64,000 bases of DNA from Kribbella sp. VKM Ac-2569 (lineage in GTDB: Bacteria > Actinomycetota > Actinomycetes > Propionibacteriales > Kribbellaceae), in contig NZ_SGXJ01000001.1 of the NCBI RefSeq assembly GCF_004216905.1, forward strand, positions 930,001-994,000. The letters run 5' to 3'. Below, piece after piece: positions 44,646-52,682 of the stretch. The position numbers and the translations under genes are program-made. Numbering within the stretch: the stretch's first letter is position 1; every line of letters starts with the position of its first letter. The notes below the pieces were generated by a model. The model did no database searches. It saw only the letters and a list, made by a program, of their open reading frames with translations, and was not told the DNA's origin.

Positions 44646-44942
44646 ATGAGTACCCCCAGCAGCCCGTTGCGGCAGCGGATCACCAAGGTGAGTTACCCGT
44701 ACGTCGCGAAGCTGCATGCCGCGCCGAAGCTGACCCTGCCGGGCATCACGCTCTTCCTGGCTTTGGTCGGAGTGTTCGCTCCGGTGCCGGTGGGGATTCC
44801 GGCGTTGGTGCTGCTGGCGTTGCTGCTGGGATGGCTGGCGTTCCTGTCGTGGCCGGCGGTGACGACCGGGCCGCGGTTCCTGCGGATCTTCTCGATCCTC
44901 GTCATCCTGCTGTTCGCGGTCTCCCGCATCGCCACCGGCTGA
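44646..44942 (+). CDS. Small membrane protein of unknown function (DUF6703-like)
   Basis: A 98-residue protein with a short basic N-terminus (PLRQRITKVSYPYVAKLHAAPK) and two to three hydrophobic segments (ITLFLALVGVFAPVPVGIPALVLLALLLGWLAFLSWPAV and RIFSILVILLFAVSRI). It resembles small actinobacterial membrane proteins of unknown role. ATG 44646 is 6 nt after AACAAT and lacks a Shine-Dalgarno. Its stop abuts the converging TetR stop. Confidence 0.7.
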   Translation: MSTPSSPLRQRITKVSYPYVAKLHAAPKLTLPGITLFLALVGVFAPVPVGIPALVLLALLLGWLAFLSWPAVTTGPRFLRIFSILVILLFAVSRIATG

Positions 44943-45485
44943 TCAGGGCCGTCCAAGACTGTCGTACGCCGCTTCAACCGCCGCCTCACGCAGTTCGGCG
45001 ACGGGCTCGTGGTCGATCATCACCGCGCAGTCCGACAGTCCGCCGAGCGCGACCATGCAGCGAACCACGTCGGACAGCGACGGGCTGGTGCCGATCAGCA
45101 GCTCCGCGAGCGTGCCGCGCCATTCGATGAAGCGGTCGGCCAGCTTCAGTTCGTGCAGCACCGAGAGGTCGCGAATAGCGAGCTGGATCAGCGCGCGGTG
45201 CTTGTAGGCGACGTCGAAGTACGAACCGAGCAGTTCGCGCGGTGCGACCGGGGCGGCCTCCCGTTGCGCCGCGGCGTACGCCTCGAACTCGGCGATCATC
45301 GGCTCGACCAGGCTGTTCAGCAGGTCCTCGCGGGACGCGAAGTGGTAGTACAGCGCCGGCTTGGTGACGCCGAGGCGGTCGGCGATGTCGCGCAGGCTGG
45401 TCTGCTGCATCCCGCGCTCGGCGAACAGCTCCAGCGCGGCCTGCTGGATCCGCGCCCGGGTGTCGCCGGTCCGTTGTCTCGGCAT
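44943..45485 (-). CDS. TetR-family regulator of the flavin monooxygenase gene
   Basis: A 180-residue TetR protein with the HTH RIQQAALELFAERGMQQTSLRDIADRLGVTKPALYYHFASREDLLNSL and a helical ligand-binding C-terminus. It is divergent from a FAD monooxygenase; two near-identical boxes lie between them. TAATCT is 7 nt before its ATG, so its mRNA is probably leaderless. The inducing ligand is likely a substrate or product of the monooxygenase. Confidence 0.85.
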   Translation of the reverse strand: MPRQRTGDTRARIQQAALELFAERGMQQTSLRDIADRLGVTKPALYYHFASREDLLNSLVEPMIAEFEAYAAAQREAAPVAPRELLGSYFDVAYKHRALIQLAIRDLSVLHELKLADRFIEWRGTLAELLIGTSPSLSDVVRCMVALGGLSDCAVMIDHEPVAELREAAVEAAYDSLGRP

Positions 45486-45502
45486 ACCCGGAAGATTAGC
45501 TG

Positions 45503-45564
45503 ACCTTCCGGTAAGTAAGCCATTGACAAGTCCGCCCTCGTCTACTTACCTTCCGATAAGTAAG
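45503..45564. promoter_or_regulatory. Two TetR boxes between tetR and monooxygenase genes
   Basis: ACCTTCCGGTAAGTAAG at 45503-45519 and ACCTTCCGATAAGTAAG at 45548-45564 differ in a single base and are 45 bp apart in the 98-bp divergent region. Each contains an imperfect palindrome around TTCCGRTAAG. They likely bind the adjacent TetR protein. Confidence 0.65.
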
Positions 45565-45583
45565 CAAACGCGAGGGAGTTGCC

Positions 45584-46819
45584 ATGAAGGTCCTGATCTC
45601 GGGTGCGAGCGTGGCCGGCCCGGTCCTCGCCCACTGGTTGCACCGGTACGGCTTCGAGCCGACGCTCGTCGAGCGCACGCCGGCGCTGCGACACGGACTC
45701 GGCGGTCACGCCATCGACCTGTTCAGCTCGGCTGCCGACGTCACGCGGCGGATGGGCTGCTGGGACGCGATCGAGGCCGCCCGCACCCAGCTCGACGCGA
45801 TGACCGTCGAGCGGTTCGGCAAGCGCCCGGTCGAGGTCGACCTCAGCCGGATGTACGCCGGGATCTCGAGCCGGCACGTGGAGATCCTCCGCGGCGAGCT
45901 GACCAGGATCCTGTACGGCGCCACGCGCGACACCGCGGAGTACGTGTTCGGCGACTCGATCGCGAGCCTGCACGACGACGGCACCGGAGTCGACGTGGTT
46001 TTCGACTCGGGTACGCAACGCCGCTTCGACCTGGTGATCGGCGCGGACGGCCTGCACTCGAACGTGCGCCGGCTCGCCTTCGGCCCCGAGGAGCCACTGC
46101 GCCGGCCACTCGGCGGGTACCTCGGGGTGTTCTCGATGCCGGACGTCTTCGGCCTGGGCAGCCACACGCTGTCCCACTTCTCCGTCGACAAGCTGGTCGG
46201 CATCTACGGCGTACACCAGACCGGTCAGGTCCGGGCGGGGTTCCTGTTCCGCGCACCTGAGCTGCAGTACGACTACCGCGACAAGGACGAGCAGAAAGCC
46301 CTGCTGGCCAAGGAGTTCCGGCACTACGGCTGGAAGGTGCCTCAGCTGCTGGAGCACCTGGAGCAGGCAGAGGACTTCTACTTCGACTCGATCGCGCAGA
46401 TCACGTTGGACACCTGGCACCGCGGCCGGATCGGACTGGTCGGAGACGCGGGCTACTGCCCCGGCCCGGCAGTCGGTGGCGGCACGAGCCTCGCTGTCGT
46501 GGCGGCGTACATCCTGGCCGGTGAGCTGGCTGCGGCACGCAGCGACCTGCCGTCCGGACTGCGCAACTACGAGCGGATGATCCGGCCAGTGGTAGAGCCG
46601 ACCCGGCGGCTCGCACCGAAGGTGATGCGCACCATCATCCCGGGCAGCCCGCTGGCGTTGCGGCTGATGCCTGCCGCAGCTGCCGGGCTGGCAAAGCTGC
46701 CGACAGCGGTCCAGCGGTTCATCTGGTCGCAGAACGCAGTAGGTAAGGCCCTCAGCTCTGTCCCGCTGCCTGACTACTCAGACCTCATCCAACCCCAGCG
46801 CGGTCAGGCGGTCGCGTAG
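45584..46819 (+). CDS. FAD-dependent aromatic-type monooxygenase
   Basis: A 411-residue group A flavin monooxygenase. The FAD motif is MKVLISGASVAGPVLAHWL (G-A-S-V-A-G, a common variant), the NAD(P)H/FAD motif is FDLVIGADGLHSNVRRL and the second FAD motif is RIGLVGDAGYCPGPAVGGGTSLA. These enzymes hydroxylate or epoxidise small aromatic molecules. ATG 45584 follows GAGGGAG. Controlled by the divergent TetR gene. The 3' end overlaps converging eboE by 42 bp. Confidence 0.88.
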   Translation: MKVLISGASVAGPVLAHWLHRYGFEPTLVERTPALRHGLGGHAIDLFSSAADVTRRMGCWDAIEAARTQLDAMTVERFGKRPVEVDLSRMYAGISSRHVEILRGELTRILYGATRDTAEYVFGDSIASLHDDGTGVDVVFDSGTQRRFDLVIGADGLHSNVRRLAFGPEEPLRRPLGGYLGVFSMPDVFGLGSHTLSHFSVDKLVGIYGVHQTGQVRAGFLFRAPELQYDYRDKDEQKALLAKEFRHYGWKVPQLLEHLEQAEDFYFDSIAQITLDTWHRGRIGLVGDAGYCPGPAVGGGTSLAVVAAYILAGELAAARSDLPSGLRNYERMIRPVVEPTRRLAPKVMRTIIPGSPLALRLMPAAAAGLAKLPTAVQRFIWSQNAVGKALSSVPLPDYSDLIQPQRGQAVA

Positions 46820-47926
46820 CCACGTCAGCTCCTTGGCGATCCGTTTAGCCAACGCCTGCTGGGTTCTGGCCGCACGAGGCCACACGTACACCTCTGACTC
46901 CAGGTGGTGCGTGAGTGGATGCCCACCACCGACCAGTCTGGTCAGACAGTCGTCCAGTACGCCGGTTGTCGCGCTCAACGGATCTGGTGGCGCAGCGTGG
47001 GCCGCCAGGTGAGCGTGCATCCGCCAGGCGGCGTGACCGGACAGTTCGTAGGCCTGTGCCACGTCGTCCACCCCAGGCCCGCCCCACTCACGCACCTGAC
47101 GCAGGTACTTCGGTGTGCCGAGCTGACCGAGCACGTACCGACCGGACGCGTCTCCCGGGTCCACGAGTGTCGGAGCCAAGGACAGCTGCGCCTTGACCAC
47201 GTCCACGCCCGCTCGCCACAGCAGCTCGAACGACTCGGCCGGGTCCTCGAACTGCACAGCCAGATGACAGGTGTCGAGTCCCAGGCCGATGCGCGACGTA
47301 CCGCCGTACGGGCTGGAGTAGCGGTCCAGCCACGCGGCGGCCTGGCCGATCATCTCGAGGACGCAGCCCGGCTCGGTCTCGACGGCGATCCGGATCCTCC
47401 GGCCGGTCCTGGCCTCGGTCCGGGCCAGGTGCTGTTCGACGCGGTCGATCGCCTCACGCGCAGCCTGGTTCCGCGCCTTCGACCACGGCACCCGCCAGCC
47501 GAGCGGCACGGTCGAGACCGATCCGTACGCGACGTCCGACGGGAGCAGTTCGGCCAGCACGTCGACCAGGTCGAGGGTGTAGCGGAGCCGCTCGGGGTCG
47601 GTCCAGTCGGGGCAGTACAGCTTGGCGCCGACGACCTTGTCGGCGAACTGCGCGTGCGGTGTGCCGTTCAGCGTGACGACCTCGAGCCGGTTGCGCTGCA
47701 ACGCCCGGCGGAGCTTGCTGAGCGCGGCCGGCGAGTTCGCCAGACGATCGGCGAGCCGATGCGGAAACCACAGACCGACCCCGAGGACGGGTACGCCGAG
47801 TGCCGAGCGGACCGTGCCCGCACAGGTGTCGAGCCCGGCGATCAGCTCGTCGAGCTCCGCGGCCGGATGCACCGTCGCGCAGTACCCCAGATGAACGGTC
47901 GACCCGTCCCGATGACAGAACCTCAT
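46778..47926 (-). CDS. eboE: EboE-like TIM-barrel metabolite-traffic protein
   Basis: A 382-residue protein resembling EboE, the sugar-phosphate-isomerase-like TIM barrel of the eboABCDEF cluster that has been linked to metabolite export. Recognisable elements are HLGYCATVHPAAELDELIAGLD, VVTLNGTPHAQFADKVVGAKLYCPDWTDPERLRYTLDL, SVSTVPLGW, AVETEPGCVLE and GLGLDTCHLAVQFEDP. The His/Glu/Asp residues in these loops could bind a metal. No other ebo gene is nearby, so it is an orphan. Shine-Dalgarno GAGGAG lies 6 nt before the ATG. A long imperfect palindrome sits directly upstream. Confidence 0.75.
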   Translation of the reverse strand: MRFCHRDGSTVHLGYCATVHPAAELDELIAGLDTCAGTVRSALGVPVLGVGLWFPHRLADRLANSPAALSKLRRALQRNRLEVVTLNGTPHAQFADKVVGAKLYCPDWTDPERLRYTLDLVDVLAELLPSDVAYGSVSTVPLGWRVPWSKARNQAAREAIDRVEQHLARTEARTGRRIRIAVETEPGCVLEMIGQAAAWLDRYSSPYGGTSRIGLGLDTCHLAVQFEDPAESFELLWRAGVDVVKAQLSLAPTLVDPGDASGRYVLGQLGTPKYLRQVREWGGPGVDDVAQAYELSGHAAWRMHAHLAAHAAPPDPLSATTGVLDDCLTRLVGGGHPLTHHLESEVYVWPRAARTQQALAKRIAKELTWLRDRLTALGLDEV

Positions 47927-47935
47927 CAGCGCTCC

Positions 47936-48034
47936 TCACCCCGTTGGGTGTGTCTCCCGGTCCCACGCCGTAGCGAGCAGGTGCTCGGCGGAGTGCCTCG
48001 GCGAGCTGGAGCGGAGGGGTCGATGTGGTTTCAT
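47936..48034 (-). CDS. Possible 32-residue leader peptide before eboE
   Basis: A short frame of 33 codons starting MKPHRPLRSSSPRHSAEHLL and ending WDRETHPTG stops 9 nt before the eboE ATG. AAGGGAA is just upstream. The frame lies within one arm of the long palindrome, so it may be only a by-product of that repeat. No family is recognised; it would need conservation to be believed. Confidence 0.25.
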   Translation of the reverse strand: MKPHRPLRSSSPRHSAEHLLATAWDRETHPTG

Positions 48035-48108
48035 CGTTCCCTTCGCTCCAGCTCGGCGAGGTGCCCGCCGAGTGCCGCGCAGTAGGCGTGGGGCCGGGAG
48101 ACGCACCC
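47946..48108. repeat. Long imperfect palindrome (about 163 bp) before eboE
   Basis: Outer arms 47946-47969 and 48085-48108 match at 22 of 24 positions (GGGTGTGTCTCCCGG... against its complement). Inner arms 47996-48025 and 48032-48061 match at 26 of 30, around a 6-nt loop tggttt. The middle part is less regular. The RNA would form a hairpin of more than 70 bp per arm. It starts 20 bp upstream of eboE and ends 91 bp from the end of the YibE/F gene. Confidence 0.75.
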
Positions 48109-48198
48109 CAGGTCGCCGAAGGTAGTCGTGGACGGACTCTCCGTGACCTAATTGCACTGTAGAAGCCTGGGCGCTCGGGCGGAAGAGCTGATTTTCGG

Positions 48199-49482
48199 TT
48201 AGAGCCGTTCGGCGTCGGCGACCAGTTCGCGGGAGCGGTCGGCGACCGCCATCGCGGCGAGCGCGGTGGTGAGCGGCACGGCCGCGATGATCCCGAGGCT
48301 TCCGATCAGGCCGCGGACGACCTCCATCGCGACCGACTCGGTGGAGATCACGGACAGCGTGGGCAGGTCCTGGATCGCGAACACGATCAGCACCGGCATC
48401 GCGGCACCGGCGTACGCGAGAACCAGCGTGTTGACCACCGAGGCGACGTGGGTCCGGCCGATCCGCAGGCCCGCGGACATCAGCTCACGCCGGCTCGCCG
48501 AGGGGTTCGCGGCGGACAACTCCCACACGGCGGCCGCCTGAGTGACCGTGACGTCGTCGAGGACCCCCAACGCCCCGATCACCATTCCCGCCACCAGCAG
48601 GCCGGTCAGGTCGAGGTTGGGCGCGAACGACTTGGCCGCGGACGCCCCGTCGGCGGCCAGCCCGCTCAACTGCGAGAACTTGGCGAAGAACCAGCCGAGC
48701 AGCACGGTCAGTCCGAGCGCGGCGATCGTCCCGGCCAGCGCGATCGACGACTCCGCATTGATCCCGTGCGTGAGGAACACCGCGATCGTCATGATCACGG
48801 CACCGCCGACGACGGCGACCACCAGCGGATTCGAGCCCTTCAGGATCGCCGGCAGGATGAACTGGGTGAGCATCACGGCGGTCACCGCCAGCGCGATCAG
48901 AGCCGCGAATCCCCGCCATCGCGACAGCGCGACCACCGCGATCGCGAAGATCACCGCGAGGATCAGCAGCGGTCTCGACCGGTCGTGGTCGACGTACTGG
49001 TAGCGCTGGTCCAGCGGCGCGCCGTCCTGGATGCCGAGCATCACCGACTGACCGGCCTTGATCGCGAACGGGGTCTGGCCGGCGCTCGGCACCTCGACCG
49101 GCACCGCCTTCCCCTTGTCCGGGCCGTTGCTCACCTTGACCGTGGCCAGGTCGCACTTGTCCTTCGGGTCCGGGCACGCCTTGATCGCGGTGACCTCGCC
49201 GCGAGCGGTGCTGGTCTGGTACGAGTCGACCTTCACTCCCCCACCCGGCCACAGCGCGATCATCAGCACCACGGCCGCGGTGATCAGCGGGATCAGGATC
49301 GCGGCGACGACGATCCGGACGCGCCGGGCGACGACCGCATCGGAGTTCACCACCGAGGTGTCGACCACGTGATCGCCGTGGCCGTGACCGTGTCCGTGAC
49401 CGTGACCCTGCGGAATATCGAGTGCCCGGCGGCGGTTGCCCTTCGGGTCGGCACGTCGTCGCCCGACGTTGCGGCTGGCCAT
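48199..49482 (-). CDS. YibE/F-family membrane protein with His-rich N-terminus
   Basis: A 427-residue integral membrane protein of the YibE/F family. The N-terminus contains a metal-binding-like stretch of five HG repeats (QGHGHGHGHGHGDH, encoded by imperfect 6-bp repeats at 49373-49410). One transmembrane helix (VVAAILIPLITAAVVLMIALW) is followed by an extracytoplasmic domain and about seven further helices (from RPLLILAVIFAIAVVAL). It is divergent from znuA over 51 bp that contain a Zur-type box, so it is probably zinc-regulated. The role in zinc homeostasis is inferred from context and the His tract. Confidence 0.82.
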   Translation of the reverse strand: MASRNVGRRRADPKGNRRRALDIPQGHGHGHGHGHGDHVVDTSVVNSDAVVARRVRIVVAAILIPLITAAVVLMIALWPGGGVKVDSYQTSTARGEVTAIKACPDPKDKCDLATVKVSNGPDKGKAVPVEVPSAGQTPFAIKAGQSVMLGIQDGAPLDQRYQYVDHDRSRPLLILAVIFAIAVVALSRWRGFAALIALAVTAVMLTQFILPAILKGSNPLVVAVVGGAVIMTIAVFLTHGINAESSIALAGTIAALGLTVLLGWFFAKFSQLSGLAADGASAAKSFAPNLDLTGLLVAGMVIGALGVLDDVTVTQAAAVWELSAANPSASRRELMSAGLRIGRTHVASVVNTLVLAYAGAAMPVLIVFAIQDLPTLSVISTESVAMEVVRGLIGSLGIIAAVPLTTALAAMAVADRSRELVADAERL

Positions 49483-49497
49483 CGTGAACTCCCTGTT

Positions 49498-49534
49498 TTG
49501 ACAATCAGTTCCAATTAAATGAAAATGATTGTCA
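49498..49534 (+). promoter_or_regulatory. znuA promoter with Zur-type box
   Basis: TTGACA (49498-49503), a 17-nt spacer and GAAAAT (49521-49526) end 7 nt before ATG 49534. TGAAAATGATTGTCA (49520-49534) resembles actinobacterial Zur boxes and covers the -10 and start. A wider inverted repeat, TGACAATCA (49499-49507) and TGATTGTCA (49526-49534), embraces the whole promoter, so Zur could also reach the divergent YibE/F gene. Confidence 0.8.
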
Positions 49535-50478
49535 TGAAATCTGGTCTTCGAGCTGTCCTCGCCGGCGCCACCGCCCTGGCCGCCCTCACCCTGGCCGGGT
49601 GTGGTGACTCCTCCGCCAACGGCAGCGGTGGCGGAAAGCTCGACGTCGTGACTTCGTTTTACCCGCTCGAGTTCATCGCCCGCACAGTGGGGGGCGACGC
49701 GGTCGACGTCACCACTCTGACAGCCCCCGGCGTCGAGCCCCACGACCTCGAGCTCACGCCCAAGCAGGTCGGCGAGATCGCGGAGGCGAAGCTGGTCGTC
49801 TTCGAGAAGGAGCTGCAGCCGGCCGTCGACGAGGCCGTCGAGCAGAACGCGAAGGACTCGGGATTCGACATCACCCCGGCCGCCCAGCTGGAGGCCACCG
49901 GCGCGGACTTCGAGGAGCACGAGGAAGGTGCCAAGGAGGCCGCCCACAAGGACGATGCCCTCGACCCGCACTTCTGGCTCGACCCGGTGCGGTACGCCGC
50001 GGTCGTCAAGGCGGTCGAGGACAAGCTTGTGAGCGTCGACAGCGCCAACGCCGCCGGGTACCACGAGCGCGCGAAAGCGCTGCTCGACCAGATCGGCAAG
50101 CTCGATACGGAGTACAAGACCGGTCTGGCGACCTGCAAGCTGAAGACGTTCGTGACCAGCCACGAGGCGTTCGCGTACCTCGCGAAGCGGTACGGTCTGA
50201 CGATGGTCGGGATCGCCGGGTTCACGCCGGACGCGGAGCCGGCACCGGCCCGGATCAAGGAGGTCCAGGACATCGTGAAGGCCCAGCACGTGACGACCAT
50301 CTTCTACGAGGAGCTGGTCAGTCCGAAGGTGGCCGAGACGATCGCGAAGGACGTCGGCGTCCAGACCGCCGTACTGAGCCCGATCGAGGGCCTGTCGGAC
50401 GCGAACTCCAAGGAAACGTACCTGACCTTGATGCAGGAGAACCTGCAGGAGCTGCGAAAGGCGAACGGCTGCTCGTGA
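49534..50478 (+). CDS. znuA: Zinc ABC transporter substrate-binding lipoprotein
   Basis: A 314-residue cluster A-I metal-binding protein. The signal peptide ends in the lipobox LTLAGC (Cys20). Zinc ligands are expected in APGVEPHDLELTPKQ, the acidic/His loop EEHEEGAKEAAHKDDALDPHFWLDP, VTSHEAFAYLAKRYGL and IFYEELVSPKVAETIA. I chose ATG 49534 rather than the ATG at 49519 because it is 7 nt after the -10 and the Zur box would otherwise be inside the gene; both are in frame. First gene of znuACB. Confidence 0.9.
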   Translation: MKSGLRAVLAGATALAALTLAGCGDSSANGSGGGKLDVVTSFYPLEFIARTVGGDAVDVTTLTAPGVEPHDLELTPKQVGEIAEAKLVVFEKELQPAVDEAVEQNAKDSGFDITPAAQLEATGADFEEHEEGAKEAAHKDDALDPHFWLDPVRYAAVVKAVEDKLVSVDSANAAGYHERAKALLDQIGKLDTEYKTGLATCKLKTFVTSHEAFAYLAKRYGLTMVGIAGFTPDAEPAPARIKEVQDIVKAQHVTTIFYEELVSPKVAETIAKDVGVQTAVLSPIEGLSDANSKETYLTLMQENLQELRKANGCS

Positions 50479-51233
50479 CATCCGAGAACGACTCCGCCAG
50501 GGCCGTCCAGGTCGACGATCTCTCCGTCGATCTGGGCGGCCGTCTGGTGCTTCGGGGCATCGACCTGCGGATCCGCCAGGGCGAGGTGGTCGCCGTGCTC
50601 GGCACCAACGGCTCCGGCAAGTCCACGCTGATCAAGACCGTCGTCGGGCTGCTGCCGGCGGCCCGTGGCGAGGTCCGGTTGTTCGGGACGCCGGTCCCCC
50701 GGTTCCGCGAGTGGCGGCGGGTCGGGTACGTGCCGCAGCGCATCACCGCGGCCGGCGGCGTACCGGCGACCGTGTACGAGGTGGTGTCGTCCGGTCTGCT
50801 CTCGAAACGGCGGATGTTCGCGCCGCTCGGTGCCGCCGGCAAGCAGGCGATCGAGGACGCGCTGGAGGTCGTCGACATGGCCGACCGGCGCAAGGATGCG
50901 GTCGCGGAGCTGTCCGGCGGGCAGCAGCAGCGGGTGCTGATCGCGCGGGCCCTGGTGTCCGACCCGGAGCTGCTGATCCTCGACGAGCCGACCGCCGGCG
51001 TGGACCTGGCCAGCCAGCAGATCTTCGCCGACGCGATCCGGGAGCGGGTCGCCGGCGGCACGACCGTGGTGATGGTGAGCCACGACCTCGGCCCGATGGA
51101 CGCCCTGATCGACCGCTCGGTCGTGATGCGCCGCGGCCGAATCGTGTACGACGGCCCGCCGCACGCCTCCCAGACCCACGCCCACGTCCACCACTCCCAC
51201 ACCGACGACGACCCGGGGTGGCTGACGTCATGA
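50475..51233 (+). CDS. znuC: Zinc ABC transporter ATP-binding protein
   Basis: A 252-residue ATPase. Walker A is GTNGSGKST, signature LSGGQQQRVLIARAL, Walker B LLILDEPTAGVDLA and switch His VMVSHDLGP. The C-terminus ends in a His-rich stretch (HASQTHAHVHHSHTDDD), which may buffer zinc at the inner face of the membrane. GTG 50475 overlaps the znuA stop (GTGA), and its stop overlaps znuB (ATGA), so the three genes are translationally coupled. Confidence 0.93.
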   Translation: MTSENDSARAVQVDDLSVDLGGRLVLRGIDLRIRQGEVVAVLGTNGSGKSTLIKTVVGLLPAARGEVRLFGTPVPRFREWRRVGYVPQRITAAGGVPATVYEVVSSGLLSKRRMFAPLGAAGKQAIEDALEVVDMADRRKDAVAELSGGQQQRVLIARALVSDPELLILDEPTAGVDLASQQIFADAIRERVAGGTTVVMVSHDLGPMDALIDRSVVMRRGRIVYDGPPHASQTHAHVHHSHTDDDPGWLTS

Positions 51234-52234
51234 CGATGTTCCAACTCGAGTTCATGCAGCGGGCCCTGATCGCCGGCCTGCTGACCGGGCTCTCCGCGCC
51301 TGCCATCGGGACGTACCTGGTGCAGCGGCGGCTGTCGCTGATGGGTGACGGCATCGGCCACATCGCGATCACCGGTGTGGCGCTCGGTCTGCTCACCGGC
51401 AGCGCACCTGTGCTGACCGCCATCATCGTCTCGATCGCCGGTGCCACCGCGATAGAGCTGGTCCGCGCCCGCGGCAAGGCCACTGGCGACGTGGCACTCG
51501 CCCTCCTGTTCTACGGCGGTATCGCAGGCGGTGTGCTGCTCATCGGACTCGCAGGTCAAGGCGCAGCCACGCTGAACACCTACCTGTTCGGTTCACTCAC
51601 CACGGTCTCCCAGAGCGACCTGTACGTCGTCGTAGGCCTCGCAGTCGCCGTACTGGTCGTAGCGATCGGTCTGGGCCCACAACTGTTCGCGGTGTGCCAG
51701 GACGAGGAGTTCGCCCGTACGACGGGACTCCGGGTCCAGCTGCTCAACCTGGTGATCGCTGTGATGGCTGCGGTCACCGTGACGGTCGCGATGCGCACGG
51801 TGGGGCTGTTGCTGGTCAGTGCGCTCATGGTCGTCCCGGTGGCGACAGCGCAGCAGGTGACTCGGTCGTTCCGCAGTACGTTCATCACCGCGTGTGTCAT
51901 CGGTGTGCTGGCGTGTCTGGCTGGCATCGTCACGTCGTACAACGCGAATGTGGCGCCCGGTGCGACCATCGTGGTGCTGGCACTGGCAGGGTTCGTGGTG
52001 GCGGCGACGGTCGGGACGCTGCTGCGGCGGCGGGCCGGGCGGGCGCGTCCGCTGGCGGATGAGGAGCCGGAGGTCGGCGTACCGGCACCGGAGCCACATG
52101 TGGTGAGTGCCGGACACCCGCACGCGCACAGCCAGGCCTGCGGCCACAAGAAGGTCGAGCACGGGGACCATGTCGACTACGTCCACGACGGTCACCTGCA
52201 CGCGGCGCACGGGGATCACTGGGACGAGCACTGA
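51230..52234 (+). CDS. znuB: Zinc ABC transporter permease with His-rich C-terminal tail
   Basis: A 334-residue permease of the ABC-3 family with about eight or nine membrane helices (FMQRALIAGLLTGLSAPAIGTYLVQRRLSLMGDGIGHIAITG onward). After the last helix a tail of about 70 residues is added that is not part of the basic fold; it holds about 14 His plus Cys (SAGHPHAHSQACGHKK and HVDYVHDGHLHAAHGDHW). The tail probably lies in the cytosol and binds zinc. ATG 51230 overlaps the znuC stop. Confidence 0.9.
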   Translation: MTMFQLEFMQRALIAGLLTGLSAPAIGTYLVQRRLSLMGDGIGHIAITGVALGLLTGSAPVLTAIIVSIAGATAIELVRARGKATGDVALALLFYGGIAGGVLLIGLAGQGAATLNTYLFGSLTTVSQSDLYVVVGLAVAVLVVAIGLGPQLFAVCQDEEFARTTGLRVQLLNLVIAVMAAVTVTVAMRTVGLLLVSALMVVPVATAQQVTRSFRSTFITACVIGVLACLAGIVTSYNANVAPGATIVVLALAGFVVAATVGTLLRRRAGRARPLADEEPEVGVPAPEPHVVSAGHPHAHSQACGHKKVEHGDHVDYVHDGHLHAAHGDHWDEH

Positions 52235-52286
52235 GTTGCTGACTTCTGAGAGACTGGACGGCGGTAAAGAGATGACAGGAGGAACG

Positions 52287-52682
52287 GTGGCTATCGGAAC
52301 ACGCTCGACCCGTCAGCGCGCGGCGGTCGCGCTCGCGCTAGACAACATCGACGACTTCCGGACCGCCCAGGAGATCCACCAGGAGCTCCGGTCCGCCGGT
52401 GAGGCCGTCGGTCTGACCACTGTCTACCGCACCCTGCAGGCGCTCGCGGACTCCCGCGAGGTCGACGTACTGCGCACCGCCGACGGCGAAACGGCGTACC
52501 GGCGCTGCTCGAAGGGTCACCACCACCACCTGGTCTGCCGCAGCTGCGGTCGCACCGTCGAGGTCGAGGGACCGGCCGTGGAGCGCTGGGCCGACAAGGT
52601 CGCGGCCGAGCACGGGTACGCCGACATCAGCCACACGCTGGAGATCTTCGGCACCTGCGCCGAATGCCAGCAGACTGCCTAG
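52287..52682 (+). CDS. zur: Zinc uptake regulator Zur (Fur family)
   Basis: A 131-residue Fur-family repressor. The winged helix contains DFRTAQEIHQELRSAGEAVGLTTVYRTLQALADSREVD; metal sites are CSKGHHHHLVCRSCGRTVE and the C-terminal FGTCAEC, the paired CxxC motifs of the structural zinc. The sequence closely follows Streptomyces Zur. GTG 52287 is chosen because AGGAGG lies 4 nt upstream; an in-frame ATG at 52272 has no good ribosome site. It follows znuB in the same direction and ends on a CTAG shared with the converging hemerythrin gene. Confidence 0.92.
   Translation: MAIGTRSTRQRAAVALALDNIDDFRTAQEIHQELRSAGEAVGLTTVYRTLQALADSREVDVLRTADGETAYRRCSKGHHHHLVCRSCGRTVEVEGPAVERWADKVAAEHGYADISHTLEIFGTCAECQQTA

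Noticed and set aside
49483..50481. Upstream extension of the YibE/F frame to 760 codons
   Set aside because: The added part is antisense to znuA; the real N-terminus with the His-Gly repeats begins at 49482.
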